Assembly (NCBI RefSeq): GCF_008831285.2 | Contig: NC_045138.2 | Location: 40,291,115-40,355,114, forward strand | Length of the DNA stretch: 64,000 nt | Source of the DNA: Nymphaea colorata | Taxonomy: Eukaryota > Streptophyta > Magnoliopsida > Nymphaeales > Nymphaeaceae | Reading direction: 5' to 3' | Program-made: the position numbers and the translations under genes | The notes under the pieces: generated by a model | What the model was told of the DNA's origin: nothing | The model's input: only the letters and a program-made list of their open reading frames with translations | Databases searched by the model: none | Part shown: positions 12,483-31,442 of the stretch, piece after piece | Numbering within the stretch: position 1 is the stretch's first letter | How the letters are laid out: each line of letters opens with the position of its first letter

Positions 12483-13275
12483 ACGTCTAAAACCATTAGT
12501 CAGATCTGGAAAGTATTATGCAACTATTTGTGGACCTCACAAAAATCGCAGACCAAGAGTTCGTTTAGATGGTCCAACAACCATTTCATCGAACAAAAAT
12601 GTGGCACATCAGTTCCATACAGGACTCCTGACCGACTACCCAATTGCAGATAACATAGGAATGTTTAAATCAGATACTCTTCGAGAAATATGCGTCAATC
12701 AAACTCCATAACTCATTCATTCTCACAAAGTCCATCTTGGCCATCTGCAAAACCATTGAGCCAAGCTTTTGAGGTTGCGGGTCTAAAATATCCATCAATC
12801 AAAAATTGATTTAAGAAACAGCATTTCCCAACTGATAAAGCTCTGAAATCTATCACCTGTAATTCTATATACTGAGTAACCTCCCCAAACACCAATCACA
12901 TAAACATGATTGAACATTTGCATGTCTGTTTATGTCTTGAAGTATATTGGAAGCCCCTTGAGCAATTAAAAGGCAAAAGTACAAGAGTGGACTTAAAAAA
13001 GTAAATAAATGCCCAACGGAAACTTGTGTGCAATAAAAGCAAAACAGTGTTATTAAACTGATACTTACTTTGAAATGTTCACTACAACAAAATCCAAATC
13101 GAACCAAAATAAGGAGTGGAGAGAGGAACAAATAAAAAAAAAAAAGATTGTGGTAACATGATACTTTAAAAATCACAGACAAACTGCTGATACTGGTTAT
13201 GAATTCAGTTAGCACAGCAAAGGAGAGATTGAGAGAGAATGGTCTATGCAACTAGCCACATCTCAGCACCGGGCC

Positions 13276-19016
<5,741 letters not shown>

Positions 19017-20169
19017 TTACTCCGGGAAAATTTAAAAAGAAAAATACAAAAACAAAAACAAAAAAAGATCGGATGGATCTCTCTTTCCCTGTCTTTCCTT
19101 CCCCCCCAGAAATTAATGGAAATAAACCATTTAGAAATTAATTATCAGGGGCAGAAGCGAAAAAAAGAAAAAATAATAAAGGATGGGAAGAAGGAGAAGA
19201 AAAGAATCGGTCTCTTGGCTTCGCTCTGCAATTTTGTTGCCTCTCCCTGTCGTCCTGCCACGACCCAAACGATAAAGAAACGCAAGACGCGCAGGACTTT
19301 TCAATAAATGACCAACGCGTCCTCCCTCTCGTCTACTGGCCTGTCAAATCCGTTTCGGATCAGCTCTTACTGGGTCCAGATTATCTGATATTTGGTTTTA
19401 CAGACTTGAGTTTAAATTGGACTTGAATTCTGTTTTTTCTTCGTTAAGATAATTAAATCATCTCCAAAAATTTTGTTTTAGTTTAAAAAAATCTGTTTTG
19501 ATCATGAAACCACGTTTTAAGATGGTTTTAAACATCATTAAGTTGGCTTCTCAGGGATGTTTGATGATTTCATATATCAACCTATATGGATTTCTTGATG
19601 CAAGTCCAAAGATTTTAAATACTTATTAACACAAAGTTCTCAGTCTTAAAATTAAAAATGTTAAGGCCCTGTATTATATATATATATATATATAATTGAA
19701 CAATCCCTTAAGGTAAATTAATTAAAAATGATGCAATCACAAGAATGGTTTTGTATCAAACAGGCTGCTCTGTTATCTTGAAATGGAAGGGAGCTGTCTA
19801 TTTAATATAAATTTGAAAACGATATGTCAATACGCGTTCAACGGCGCATTCAAAAGATATTCTATATGCTAAACTGAGCATGTCAAATAACAAACGGGAA
19901 AATAACAAATCACTGTTCAACTTTCTATCATTTTCAACTCACTACCATCAACCCCTCAAGAAAGGGAAAGACTTTTAATGAGAGGAATATTTTACAAAAT
20001 TACCCTTCTCAAATCAAAATATCTGAAAAAACAGAAGATGAAAAAGAAGAATTTTCTCTACCATTACGGGATAGGGAGGGAAATATAAACCTTTGGCAGC
20101 TCATGTACCTGCCGGAAAGTAATCTTGGCTGGAGAAAATTATTGCTTTAGTTTAACGTTCTTGGTTTGT

Positions 20170-20525
20170 AGTAGAGAGCCTGGTCGAGCTTCAACTCGGC
20201 CAACTCGAATCGGCATGAGTCATACATTGCTTGAGTCGATAACCCAAGTTTCAGCTCAAGTTTGACTCGTTTAAGCTTGTTTACCAAGTCTCCATTAACA
20301 TGATCTATTTCTTTAGTTTTAATTTTTGAAATTATAAAAAAGATGATAACCTACATCAAACGAGCTTACTCGAGCTTACTGAGTCGAATTCATGTAACTC
20401 AAACGTAGCTCGTTTATAAGCTCGAGTTTTCAATCAAGCTGAAGCTTGACTCGCTTATAAACGAGTCGAATATGAAACTAAGCATAGCAAAGCAAGTTCG
20501 AGTCAAGCTCCAGCTCTAGTTTGGA
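20170..20525. repeat. AGCTCGAGTT-type dispersed repeat
   Basis: About 350 bp dense in GAGTCGA, AGCTCGAG, AAGCTTG and ATAAACGAGTCGA, including internal near-palindromes around TTATAAGCTCGAG / CTCGCTTATAAACGAG. Best explained as a decayed nonautonomous element related to the segments at 14.8-16.6 and 22.3 kb. Confidence 0.6.
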
Positions 20526-21309
20526 AGCAACAATTTGAGAATTATAAGAAAAACTGAGCATCCATTTGTTTAGCCTCAAAATGTAGGTGGTTATTTGTAC
20601 ATTTGCACATTTGTTAGGGAGCTTTTTTATAATTTATTTTATTTGTTAATTGTTCCTTTCGGTTTCCCTCTCTAACTCAGACTTTGTCATATACGGATGG
20701 CTGCAAACGTGGAACTCTCAAATCAATTGCTTGAACTTTCCAATCTTGAGTCTAAATTTTGACCAAAAGGAGCTCCATCTAACTGTTTCGGGTTATAAAA
20801 AGGTGGCTAATTATATTAGGCAGCTCTTTCATGTTCTCTTGTAAAGTTGTTTTTTTTTTTTCTAATTAAAAATTAAACAATGTTTAATATGAGTTGGATA
20901 ATTAGGGGATCTATTTAAATTGAATTGGGGAGGTAGTCACTTGGCCAGCCTGTGACCAGTACAACGGGGCCGAGCCTGTTTGTTACCAGGCTGGTGGAAA
21001 GACTTTGTTGAGGCTTTTGTAGCCCGGCCGGGCTTGTATGAGTCACCCTAGCCTGGCCAAGTGACTGTGCTACTTTTATAGTTATCAGCCAACCAAGAAA
21101 AGCTTGGAAAAATGTTTTAATTTAAGAAGGATACCTCTATAATAGTACGTGTTTTCCTATGTGTGGTGTGGCTCGAAAACTCTGAGGTGTTTGGCACCTT
21201 AGACAACTTGTACTGAAATGATATGAGGTGGAAAAAGGTAGACGGAGTTCTTTAAATGGTCTGATTATTTTTTCCAAGTTTTTAGTTTCTGCTTTCCTCC
21301 CTTCAACCC

Positions 21310-21700
21310 CCTGGTACTAAGTTTGGGCTCGGCCCAGCCCCATAATGAGTCGGGCCTGGGCCAGCTCAACATTCAAAAATCGGCCTCGGGCTTGGTCTGA
21401 GGCCAAGCTCTGCTCAAGCTCAGCTCGATTAAATTTAAAAATATATTTTAATATACAATAATATATAAATATAATTAATTATAATAAAATATTATGTATA
21501 TATATATATAAATTAATAAAAAAATTTAAAAAACCAATTATTGAGCACCAATAAGGCTTATTGGGCTCACTCGAGTTGGCCTGATAAATAATCGAGTCAG
21601 TCTGGGTCCCTCTTTCTCGGGCTTGAATTGGGCTGAGTACCGGGTACCCGACAGTGGCTCGACCCAGTGCCCAGCTTTAAGTACTCCGTTGGCCTGACCC
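21310..21700. repeat. GGGCCCG-flanked, AT-cored dispersed repeat (copy 1)
   Basis: GC-rich shoulders made of GGGCTCGGCCCAGCC- and CGGGCTTG-type words surround a nearly pure A/T core (about 21430-21540). The segment at 59.79-60.09 kb has the same layout. Family unknown; I see no coding capacity. Confidence 0.6.
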
Positions 21701-22329
21701 GGTGATATTCGCCAAAACGAAGTTACCCATGAACAACTTTGCGACCATGCAAACACGCCCCGGGAACATTGCATGACATTTTTAAATGTTTCGGATCCAT
21801 GCGAAATCCTGGAACTCACATATTTGGATGTCCGGTTTCCACAAATTGGAGCGTCAATCTTGGGTCGGGCCATCGGACAAGGATTGACACGAAATGTCAA
21901 AAGTTGAACCTAGTGCCATGACTGGACCCAGCTCAAAATCCTACCTCGATGGTTAATATTAGGTCCAATCCGACAAATCTTAGTTCTCATTCGGATCCGC
22001 TGACTATCCGTTTCGGTTGGCTTGGATGATGGACCCAACCAAAATTCAAACCCGACGTGTTGGTGGAGACGCGTGCACCTTGGCGTGACGTGTGTTGTCC
22101 CGGTTAACTTCTTTTCTTATTTATAAAGAGCGTGCTTGTTGTTTGGTATTTTTACGAGGTAACTCATTTATTTTTTCAAAAATTACGAACGATGTCTCCA
22201 TGTGAGTGATCTGAAACGAGCACTGTAGCTAATTCCAAGTGATTGGATTCAACAAGAAAGTTGCCATGTGACTGGCAATTGGGTTCTGATATGGTAGAAT
22301 ATTGTTACCAAATCTAGTAAATATTCAAC

Positions 22330-22490
22330 AAGCCTACTTGAATTCGCTCGGTTAGGCTTGATTCAAGCTCGACTCGTCCAATAAACAAGTTGAATCCCAG
22401 CTAATGAATAGAATCGGTTAAGTAAACGAGTTGAAATCGAGATAGGCGAGTCGGATTCGTGTCAATTTGAGTAAAGCTCAAGAAGAAAAC
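22330..22490. repeat. AGCTCGACTCG-type dispersed repeat
   Basis: Contains TTCAAGCTCGACTCG, AATAAACAAGTTGAAT, GTAAACGAGTTGA and GGCGAGTCGG, matching the family seen at 20.2 kb. Confidence 0.5.
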
Positions 22491-24256
22491 ATATGCAAAA
22501 GGATTCATATTGTTATCACAACAAAAAGTAATTCCATTGGTTTGATATATTTATAAAGTTTCCTTGCATGTGGTTTTTTTTACCTCATTATTGGGGATTT
22601 TTTTCATGTATACTTGATGTGCATCTTTTCTGTTATTTTATTTATACAATATGTTTATTATTATTGGAATTTCAGCAGTACACATATTGTAGCACTTATA
22701 AACTTGGTATAAGCAGTTTTGTGCACTTTCGGCTATCAAACTAGTTAACTTGGCTTGTTATATTAATGTTAAAGACTGTCATTAATTGCATAATTGTTGG
22801 ATATATGTATTCTTGAAGTTCAAGAGCGTTTGTGACAGCATTGGCTTGTTGTTATCTTTCTAAGTATTCAGTTTGCAAAGCTAATCTGTTTTTATAAGAA
22901 TATATCTATTTTGTGAGCTTTTTTACAAGATTAAAACAATATCTTTTGTTAGTCCAATATCTGAATGGTCCCAACTTTCCAAATCGCTCTGACATTTTTA
23001 ATCAACTTCCATCCTTAATACACAAGGACCATGATTCTGTCCACGGCTTCCTTGTGTTTCATGGGTTGTTCTGAAGCCTCGAGTTGGTACCATATAAAAA
23101 TGAGAGGGCTTTGATTCATCATCTTGCAAATACAACTGCCCAACAAAACATCGTTATATTCATCAAGTTTCTTAAGGCCAATATTGCATCCACTCCATTA
23201 GATGCTTCTTCCTCCCGGTGTCTATATCTGGCCATAAATGTTTTCATAAGATCTTTTCAATTAGAAGGGTGGAGAGACCCTCGGGATATTAAAAACTTGC
23301 ATCCAAAAGGGCTCATATGACAATGTTAACAAATTGTTACTCTCCCATATGAGATAAATTCATAGAAAACCGTGTTAGATTGGTATATGAATCTACTCCA
23401 ATTTTTAAGTAAGTAATAGGAGACATAACAATTTAGCCACAAACATGATCATAAAAGATACCCCAAGTTTAATTCCAAATGCAAAATTGTGACATGCTCT
23501 CTAAGGTATAGACTATATAATCAATAGTTTTAATTATTTTGGCTCCCAAAATTACCACTTAATGTCAAAAAAAGCACGATCTTCATGTTGATTTGTATGT
23601 TTTTAAACATGCCATATTGACTAGTCTCGTAAGAAGTGGAAATTCATCTAGCCAACACAACCATAATCAATTTATACATGAATTAGTTTTCCTAAATGAA
23701 AACATCGGGTCCACCGACACAAATTGCCGAAAAAACTTGGAACTTTCACATGTTCATAATAAAAACATGTTAGTAAAACTCAAAGGAGAAAAGTTTTCCT
23801 CTTGCTATCAACAATCGGAATATTGCAGGCAACGTCAAATAAACCAAATAATCGATTTAGCAGATGCTACACCTCGAAATTAAGGGATGTTTCTGGGACT
23901 TGGTGTCCCCTCACTTTGCACATTAAACTCTGGCAGGCACGAAACCATGTTGTTTTCAATAACATAAAAGCTGATAAGTAAATGTCTTAAAAAAGATTGA
24001 ATTGGAAATATATATTGTGATGCAAATGTGAAAAAGCCAGTCTTTTTTGTAGGTTTTCTGTACATCATATATAACTTTATCTACTAATACACATACACCT
24101 ATACGCCATTGTTCTTTCTCCATATTTTCTTCAACAAAGTTTAAAAATATCATGAGAAGGAAACTTGTGCTCGCCAATTCACCAATGTTGAATTCATTAG
24201 TGGGCTTTCAGGGATACCCAGTACATATGTTGGTAATTGTCAAGATCTAGTGTTTC

Positions 24257-24326
24257 ATATAGGAAAACTTCTCACATCTTTATAACCTTTTATATAGGAA
24301 AACTTCTCACATCTTTATAACCTTTT
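24257..24326. repeat. 35-bp tandem duplication
   Basis: Exact back-to-back copies at 24257-24291 and 24292-24326, each starting ATATAGGAAAACTTCTCAC. An (AT)n run follows. A recent slippage-type duplication. Confidence 0.95.
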
Positions 24327-27300
24327 ATATATATATATAAAAACGTTATTTTCAACAAAAAAAAAAATGTGTATATTACGTATCTTTCGTGGCGTGTCCA
24401 GGTGAGACAAGTATATAATTCATTCAAGCTCGGCAGCCAAGGAATACAGGCGATCTCCCTATCCGTTCGAGTGGACAGGGTGGCCTAAGTGGGGCCCCTA
24501 CATGCACGGCTTGATTGAGGATGAAGGGGACCCACTGCTTTCTCTGTAAAATTGCCACGTAAGCCGATCTTTTTGTTCCATTCCACGCGTCGGAAGGCGA
24601 TTGGTCCACCTTGGCTCGTTCTCATTGGCTGCTGCTTGGATGAAAGGTCCAGCGTGGCAAAGAAAAGGTGAGGTGAGGCCTTTTTTGGTTGCACCAAAAT
24701 TCGGTACCGTTTGAATCACCAAATTGGACCAAAAAAAGGGGAAAAAAGAGATTTGGGAAAATGCCACTGGATCGTTAAAATATTATAATGCTGCCACTTG
24801 CCACAGGCGTTTAACCTTGCGTGTGGGGTGGGCGTTTCTGGTAGCCCTTTGTGCTGTGACTTGAGCTTTTGGTTCAACCTCTTTAAGAAGAAAAGTACAA
24901 AGCGGTTTCCCAACTTATCCTGGTTTTTTTTTAAGATAATTAAGTGCACCTAAAGTCACAACTACTTTAATTTTTGGCGTTATTTTAAAAGTAAGTTTCA
25001 AAAGAAAATAAATGCATGAATAAATGATATTGTGATAAGTATCGAGCTCTTGATAAAAGGAAGTCAAATATGTGACATCTTTGGAATTTTTGGACATCTA
25101 AAATATACGTTTTGTTAAGCGTATAAAACCAGTAAAGCAATTTTTAATGAAGTTCATAAACTAAACAGGTTACCAACTAATGCCCATCTAACTTGGTCCT
25201 AATCAGACGCTGTATAAGTAAAATATGGACACATCATATATCTCATATTTCACATGAACACACCTAAAGAACATGAGATGTGTCGTTTTGTATAGCTTCT
25301 TATAAAGGATAATGCAGAACGGCATAACAAATACCATTTTGGGGTAGGTGCATGAAACAGTATGTTATCGTTCCTAAAGAGTCGTGTTTCTTTAGTTTAA
25401 CACCTTATTACGAGAAAGTTTAACACCATATTCAGAATTCCTGAAAATCTTTGAGAATTTGTAAGAAAGTTGGTTAAACAATTACTTCTCTTAATTTATA
25501 GCATTTTTAAGGCGAAAACCGATACTACTAGAGTGTGGGTTCAATTAACAAAGATTTTTACTAAATGCAAAACCATTGGTGCTCGATTTAATCGTATATA
25601 CCAAACTAGGAGCCCAAACTCGGTGTGGGAGAGAGCCGCGTTGTCGAAGCCAAAATCAAATGTGGCGCTAAGTACAAATGGACGGGTTCAATAAGATTTT
25701 CCATCTAATTTTGAACAGCAAAATCTTTAGATATAGATCATCAGTGTAATTTGAATTGGATTGTTTGTGTTTCCTATTACTCGCATTTCTTGGTTCCACC
25801 TGTTCTTGTCCTTATCATTCGTTAATATTACGTGTAAAGAACATGTCCATCTCTGCACACCAGATGGTTTGAAAAATAACACAACCATTAAATTAGTCTA
25901 GACCCAAACTCAGATATTGATCTACCGCATCTACTTGGGACTTAGATCCATATTTTCCGGATCCAAGCTATATTGAATCCATTTAAGTCCCCATGTATTA
26001 TGTGCTGATGTGGGGGGTGCTTTCCTAAATCAATGGCGAAAATGTAGACATGTTAAACTTGCATTTGCATGCTGCAGTGACCCTAGAAAGCAACTTGAAA
26101 CAGTTGACCTAATATTTTATTAATGAAGGATGCAGGCTCTGCATCTAGGCAAGGAAAAATATGAATGGTAGCCGGTAGGAGTTGACTTTCATGTGGAAGA
26201 GTTTTTTCAATCATATACATAGCCACATGGTGGCTGGTGCGGTCAGTTGCCCACACCAGCGTCACAAAATTAGTTTAATATATATGTTGATGTTTTCATA
26301 TATTTGATTGTTATACATGTAAGTGCCCTAAAGAAATTATAAGTATAGAATGAGTGCCCTCTCCAGAAAAAATTTCTGGCTCCGCTAGTGATCATATAGT
26401 TTATTAATCAGAGTCACAGATCTAAACAAGATGAATCCAAATTCTAGGCGAGCCTTCATTAGTTTCATAAAATATAAAATCAAGATTAAGGTATTTAATA
26501 TTTAAATATTTGTATTCCAAAGGTTTTCTAAGAATGTTGTTCTCTGAGCTGAGAAGCCAACCCATATTGAGTAGACTTTAGGAAAGGGGTGAACACCTAC
26601 ATTGAATCTATAAGCATTTGAGATGTGAAGTTGTATATCCAAGCAATGTCTTGTTTGTATTTATTGCGAAACTGAACTGGCTAATCCTACACCACACAAT
26701 TTGTATTACTTCTTCTTTTATTTTTCTGAATTACCTTTTTTCATGTCAATTGTTGACAATAACCAAATGTTCCAAGTTATGGTCCACCTAATTTCTAATT
26801 TATTTTTTAAGTTAAAAGATGTCTAATAATGGCCCAAATTAATGAAAGAGATGCTTCAAGTTCATATATGCAAATTCATCCAATTGCAAAGGGGAAGTAT
26901 CATGAGCTAATTGCCTCATAAAAGGGGGATGGTGAACAAGACATTGAATAATGTATAAAGGGATTGAGGACAAAATGAAGAATAGCCAAAGATCAATAAT
27001 AGCAGGATTCTTTAGGTCCAGTTCAGCCTTTGAAAGAACGTAGGAATGTAAACGGATCGGATTCAGGTGCGATCATGGATTATATCATCTTATTGAAATT
27101 TCGGCATGAATTTTCCAACCCTAATTTTTTAAATTGAATATCTGACATTTATGTGCAATCGGGTCGGATATTTGTTAGATCCTGAAACTGCACTCCAAAC
27201 GTGAATCTGACTAGTAATCAGATCCAAATTTATTTACCATATCTAACATATCTGATCCATTTGCATGTGGTCGACTTCCAATTTTGATCCAAAACCTTGC

Positions 27301-27691
27301 CTTTGCGATTTGCTAAAGGAGAAAAGGAAACATTTGCTTATTCATGTTCAAGAAAATCAAAACCAAGTAGATAAATTCACATAGCTTACTGGACAAACAA
27401 AGGGAATGTTCAATCAAGATTTTGTAGATCCAAATCGGGAAAAAGAAGATCCAATAAAAATGCGGTCGAATTATTACATTTGGATAACAACCAAGTGAGA
27501 CCCGATTTTGGAGCGAAATAGCTTTCTAGTCGGAGGGGGAGTCCACGTTCGACGCATGCCAGACCAAACGTGAACCAAATAGACGGCAAGGGCGATTCCG
27601 TAAAGGCCCATTTAGGAGATGTTCAAAATAGTAATTTGCGTTGACACCCGTTGGAATCCACGGCTGTTCCTTCTGCATACGGCATGCGCTC

Positions 27692-27713
27692 TATCATCAT
27701 CATCATCATCATC
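27692..27713. repeat. (ATC)n microsatellite
   Basis: About seven ATC units just upstream of the presumed first exon of the RING-H2 gene. Confidence 0.9.
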
Positions 27714-27739
27714 TTCATTGCCATGATCATGTTATCCAC

Positions 27740-28000
27740 ATCATCATAAGCTCCATGAAAAACGCCCGCACCCACCCACCTTCTCTCTCTCTTCCTGTCT
27801 GAGACGTAACGAATTCTTCGGCCGCCTTTCTTCTTTGCTTCCTTCCTCCTTCCTTTATTTTCTTTCCGATTTCTAAAAGCGTTCTCGTTTCCTCGTTTTC
27901 CTCTTGAAGGTCTGGTCTTCTTCCTTGGATTTCTCTGAGTCTCTTCCTCTTCCTGTCCGGGATTTGGAGTCCCCGATCGCGAGAGACGACGGGGAATCCG
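27740..28000 (+). other. Probable 5' untranslated first exon of the RING-H2 gene
   Basis: A CT-rich, GC-elevated stretch of the kind seen in plant leaders ends at a strong donor (GGGAATCCG/GTGAGATCC, GT at 28001). It has no long open frame. The coding exon downstream begins at an acceptor at 31417, which would give a leader intron of up to 3.4 kb. The 5' end is approximate. The link to the gene is inferred from orientation and splice sites. Confidence 0.6.
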
Positions 28001-31000
28001 GTGAGATCCTTTTTTCTTTTATGGTTCTTTTCTGGTGCTAATTGTGGATTATCATCTTGCTTCTGCGTATTTACGCGGTTTCGCAAAATATTTTTTCTAT
28101 TAGTTTTTTCCTTTTTCTGTTGTGGCTTTTATTTCGGGAAGATCGAAGGGTTGAGTTCTGGTAATGTCGCTTCCTTTTTTGAAGCGCCCAATTTGCTGTC
28201 AATTAATGAGTTTTATGATCTTTTGAAGGTTGTTTTTCTTGTTTTCTTTTTTCTTTCAAAAATTTCAGTTTGCTTTTTCTATGGAGAAGTATGGTGCCTG
28301 TTTTTGGATTGTTGTCTCGCGATCGGGCCTTTGAATTCCGTTATAATTTTCTGGCATATGGTTGTCGTTTTAACTTTTTTGAATTCTTTTAAAAAAACTT
28401 CTGTTTGAGGCGATACACAACGCATATTGTTGGCTAATTTGCAGTTTGCTTGTAAAATTTTCTGGGTTCTTTAAATTCTAGTTTGGGGATCAGGAGATGA
28501 TCTTCTTCCCTCGCCACCATCTGCGAAATCGGTCCTAAATAACAGATAATTTATTTTATAGCATATATGTAAATCTTTTCATAAGCTGGTTTGCATCGTC
28601 CATTACTAAACCGATGTTTTATTGTTTATGTTATGCCGCTCTGATATTTTAAAAAGATTAGATGAACAATTTTTACTTTTCAAAACATTTTGAGATGGGA
28701 TAAGAGTCAAACAACTACAATACCAAGTTCTTTCTTTTCCTAGGTAAATCTGATGCTCGTATGTGTATGCAATGCGTGACTAAATATGTACATAAAGACC
28801 TTGTAATGATAGAAGCAAATATTCGAGTAGATGAATGAGCATTCTTATAATTTTTTTTCTTTGTGCCACTGTCTCTCTTTCCTCCCCTCTCTCTAACAAT
28901 ATTAAGGTTGTTCTGCAAATGGATTGTGGGAATCAACTAGTTTCAGAAAATTCAAAGGCATGGCGTATTTATTTCTTATTGCCTGTTTCTTTCCTAACTT
29001 AATAAAATGATCTTCAAAGCAGTTTTTCTCACTTCTGCCCGTATTATTATTTATGCAAAATTTTGTTCCCTTTTACTGTATGCCTACAGTTCTGGTTATT
29101 GTACTTAGTAATGCATCCACATTGCCGTGTTGTGTTGTATACTTGTATATTGTTCAACTTATGAATATTCAATACTGTTCTTCCTAGTTCTCATTGAATG
29201 CTAACATATGTTCATACATACAATACCTAGATAAGCAACCAGAGACTTGCACTCTTCTTTGTTATTGGAAATGTAATACAGATATCTGCTTGACTCTTAG
29301 GCTCAGATGAAACAAGATATTTAGAACAACCTCCAGTTTGGTTGTTTAATTTTTTCCATATCCATTCGGTTGCCTCTTTGGACAACTCCAACAGAAAGTC
29401 TGCAAAATGTTGTGCTAGTAATCAAAATAAGGCAACGTAAGAACTAGTAAGTGTTTATTGTATTTCTTTTGAAACACAGAGTATTGCAAATGAACTTGAA
29501 AAGGTTGTTTGTGTTTCATTTTCATATTTGTAAAATTTTTTCAGATATTTCTAAGCAAATGTATAAATGTTTCATATGTGAGCATTGATGCCCAAGTTCA
29601 AATTTTGGAATTTGGAGACCTTGACATATTTGAGACTTTTTCTACATCTTTGATGTGTAAAGGGTTTGCTTAGTCTTCAATATCCTTTACATGCCAGTTC
29701 TTAGTCTGATTCCAATATGGATTATTTTGTGCATGGGACACAGAGTTTTGCCTCTTCCCAAAATATGTATCTTGATAATTGTGTAAAAATCTTTTTTGCG
29801 GAAGGCGGAAACCATGTAAAATTCCTTTTCTATTTGGTGCTCTAACTAAACACCCATTAGTGGCATGCATACTACACAGTGGAATATATTTTTGGTTGAA
29901 TCAAAGGCAACCAATATTCAGAAAGCTTGTTGGACTGAATATCCACGTATTTATGGATAGATTGCAAGTTTGAAACCAGGAAGGTGCTCTGAGATGAAGT
30001 AGTCATTTTTTAATCTCTAGTTCTCATGAATGCCTTTTTACAGCAGAACTTATTCTTTAAAGGTTTTGCAGACCCAGCTTATTTCAAAAATGGAAGAAAG
30101 CTCCTTGTATTGCTGCATATAGCTAAAACATTTGGGGCCCTGTTCTTGAGAGAATTTTTATCAGTGTAAATGAAAAATTGAAATGTTGTTTCTAAGCAAA
30201 ATCGGTCACCGTCTTTAATTGTATTCATCAGATGCTGTGTGCTATAAACCTTCCATCTTCATTGTTGGCCTCCACTGTTACTGCTGATTCTGATAGCCTG
30301 TGTAGTTAGATTTTACTGGAGAAAAGAGGGTCAAAGCATCCAGAGATGATCGGGGTTATCCGTCAGACCTTCAAAGTGGTCTTTAGTTGCCAGTCCCTTT
30401 AGCAAGGTCATCAAGGTGACAGTTGGCATCAACTTGCTCAGATGGAAGATGTGTCAACAGGACTGAGGATATGTTTTGGGTTTTGAAAAGAAATATGGAA
30501 GTTGAGCAATTAATTTTTGTTCCTAGGGTTGTACTTGCAGATGATAAAGGAACTATATCCTAAAGGACATGGTAGTTGCCGATTTGTGTACTTGTTGGTG
30601 GTGCCAACTACTACTACTAGTGGTGGTGGCGGTAGCACTGCTGCAAGGGATGGAGAAACAGGATCGTGATGCTAGGAGGTTGATGGCCTGGTCATGTGGG
30701 AGGGTCAGTACCTTCTGGGGAGATTCACAACCAATATGTAGATAGAAATAAACTTAAGAACAGCCCCTCCCAGCTTTTGAGAGGTGAGCCTGTTTTTCAA
30801 CTCTCATTTCTATTTACCAAACTTGTTAAGCCTAAGTAAAGATATAACATGTGAAGGAAATCTTTTTTCTCCAAAATAAACATGTGTAACAATGTAAAAG
30901 CTTCAAACGCTGTCTCAGTCTTATGGCATATTACTGGTTATCCAAGAACATCAGCACATTACCTAAGCGTCTTTATCTGAATGGGCATACAGACAGTTGG

Positions 31001-31417
31001 CTTCCCAATTTAGTGATTAGTGATGATTTTGTTTGTATGAGCAATGTAATCAGACACAAATGATGCGGTAGAAGTGTGAACCTGATGTTATAACTTATAA
31101 GTAGGTCTGGATGCCAGAAAGATGTTTAAGATGAGGTGAAACATTACATACATTCAGTCCTTTTAGCATAAGTATCATTCCTTGAGCTTGACCTCGTGGT
31201 ACTGTCATGTGAAAGCCATAAAGCATGTACCTATTTCTTTTCTATTTTCTGCTGCCTTCTTCTGCATTGGTGCGTTCTATTCCTACTCCTTGATATTGTT
31301 TTTTACTTTGGGCAAGCATGGGCATCGGACCATTTGTTGCAAAATTTAGCAGCATTGCCTTGTTCTCATTTTTTGGATTTTTAAATATGTGTGTTGGTTG
31401 ACAATGTAAAATTTCAG
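28001..31417 (+). other. Leader intron region of the RING-H2 gene
   Basis: AT/T-rich sequence typical of a plant intron between the CT-rich leader and the first coding exon (acceptor ATTTCAG/GG at 31417). It includes a GC-richer candidate internal leader exon at 30541-30783. No other gene is evident. Confidence 0.55.
30541..30783 (+). other. Candidate internal 5' leader exon with a short upstream ORF
   Basis: A 243-bp segment bounded by a good acceptor (TTGTACTTGCAG, ending 30540) and a good donor (GAGAG/GTGAGCC, GT at 30784), with base composition like neighbouring exons. It opens with ATG directly after the acceptor and encodes a 42-residue open frame containing a Thr-then-Gly run, ending at a TGA. 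If included in the mRNA it would be an upstream ORF for the RING-H2 protein. Retained or skipped status is unknown. Confidence 0.4.
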
Positions 31418-31442
31418 GGTTGCTGTTCCTTTGTGAAGCTCA

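Larger units (their letters stand above)
10472..13275. other. ERF 3' region and intergenic sequence
   Basis: The ERF 3' untranslated region probably runs to about 10.7 kb. Beyond it I see no gene. Two overlapping minus-strand open frames at 11123-11627 may be decayed coding sequence. A 14-base C homopolymer lies at 12469-12482. The last few hundred bases before 13276 are likely the 3' untranslated region of the minus-strand RABA1 gene. Confidence 0.5.

Noticed and set aside
21538-21900. 120-codon minus-strand frame
   Set aside because: It overlaps the GC-shouldered dispersed repeat and shows no protein family.
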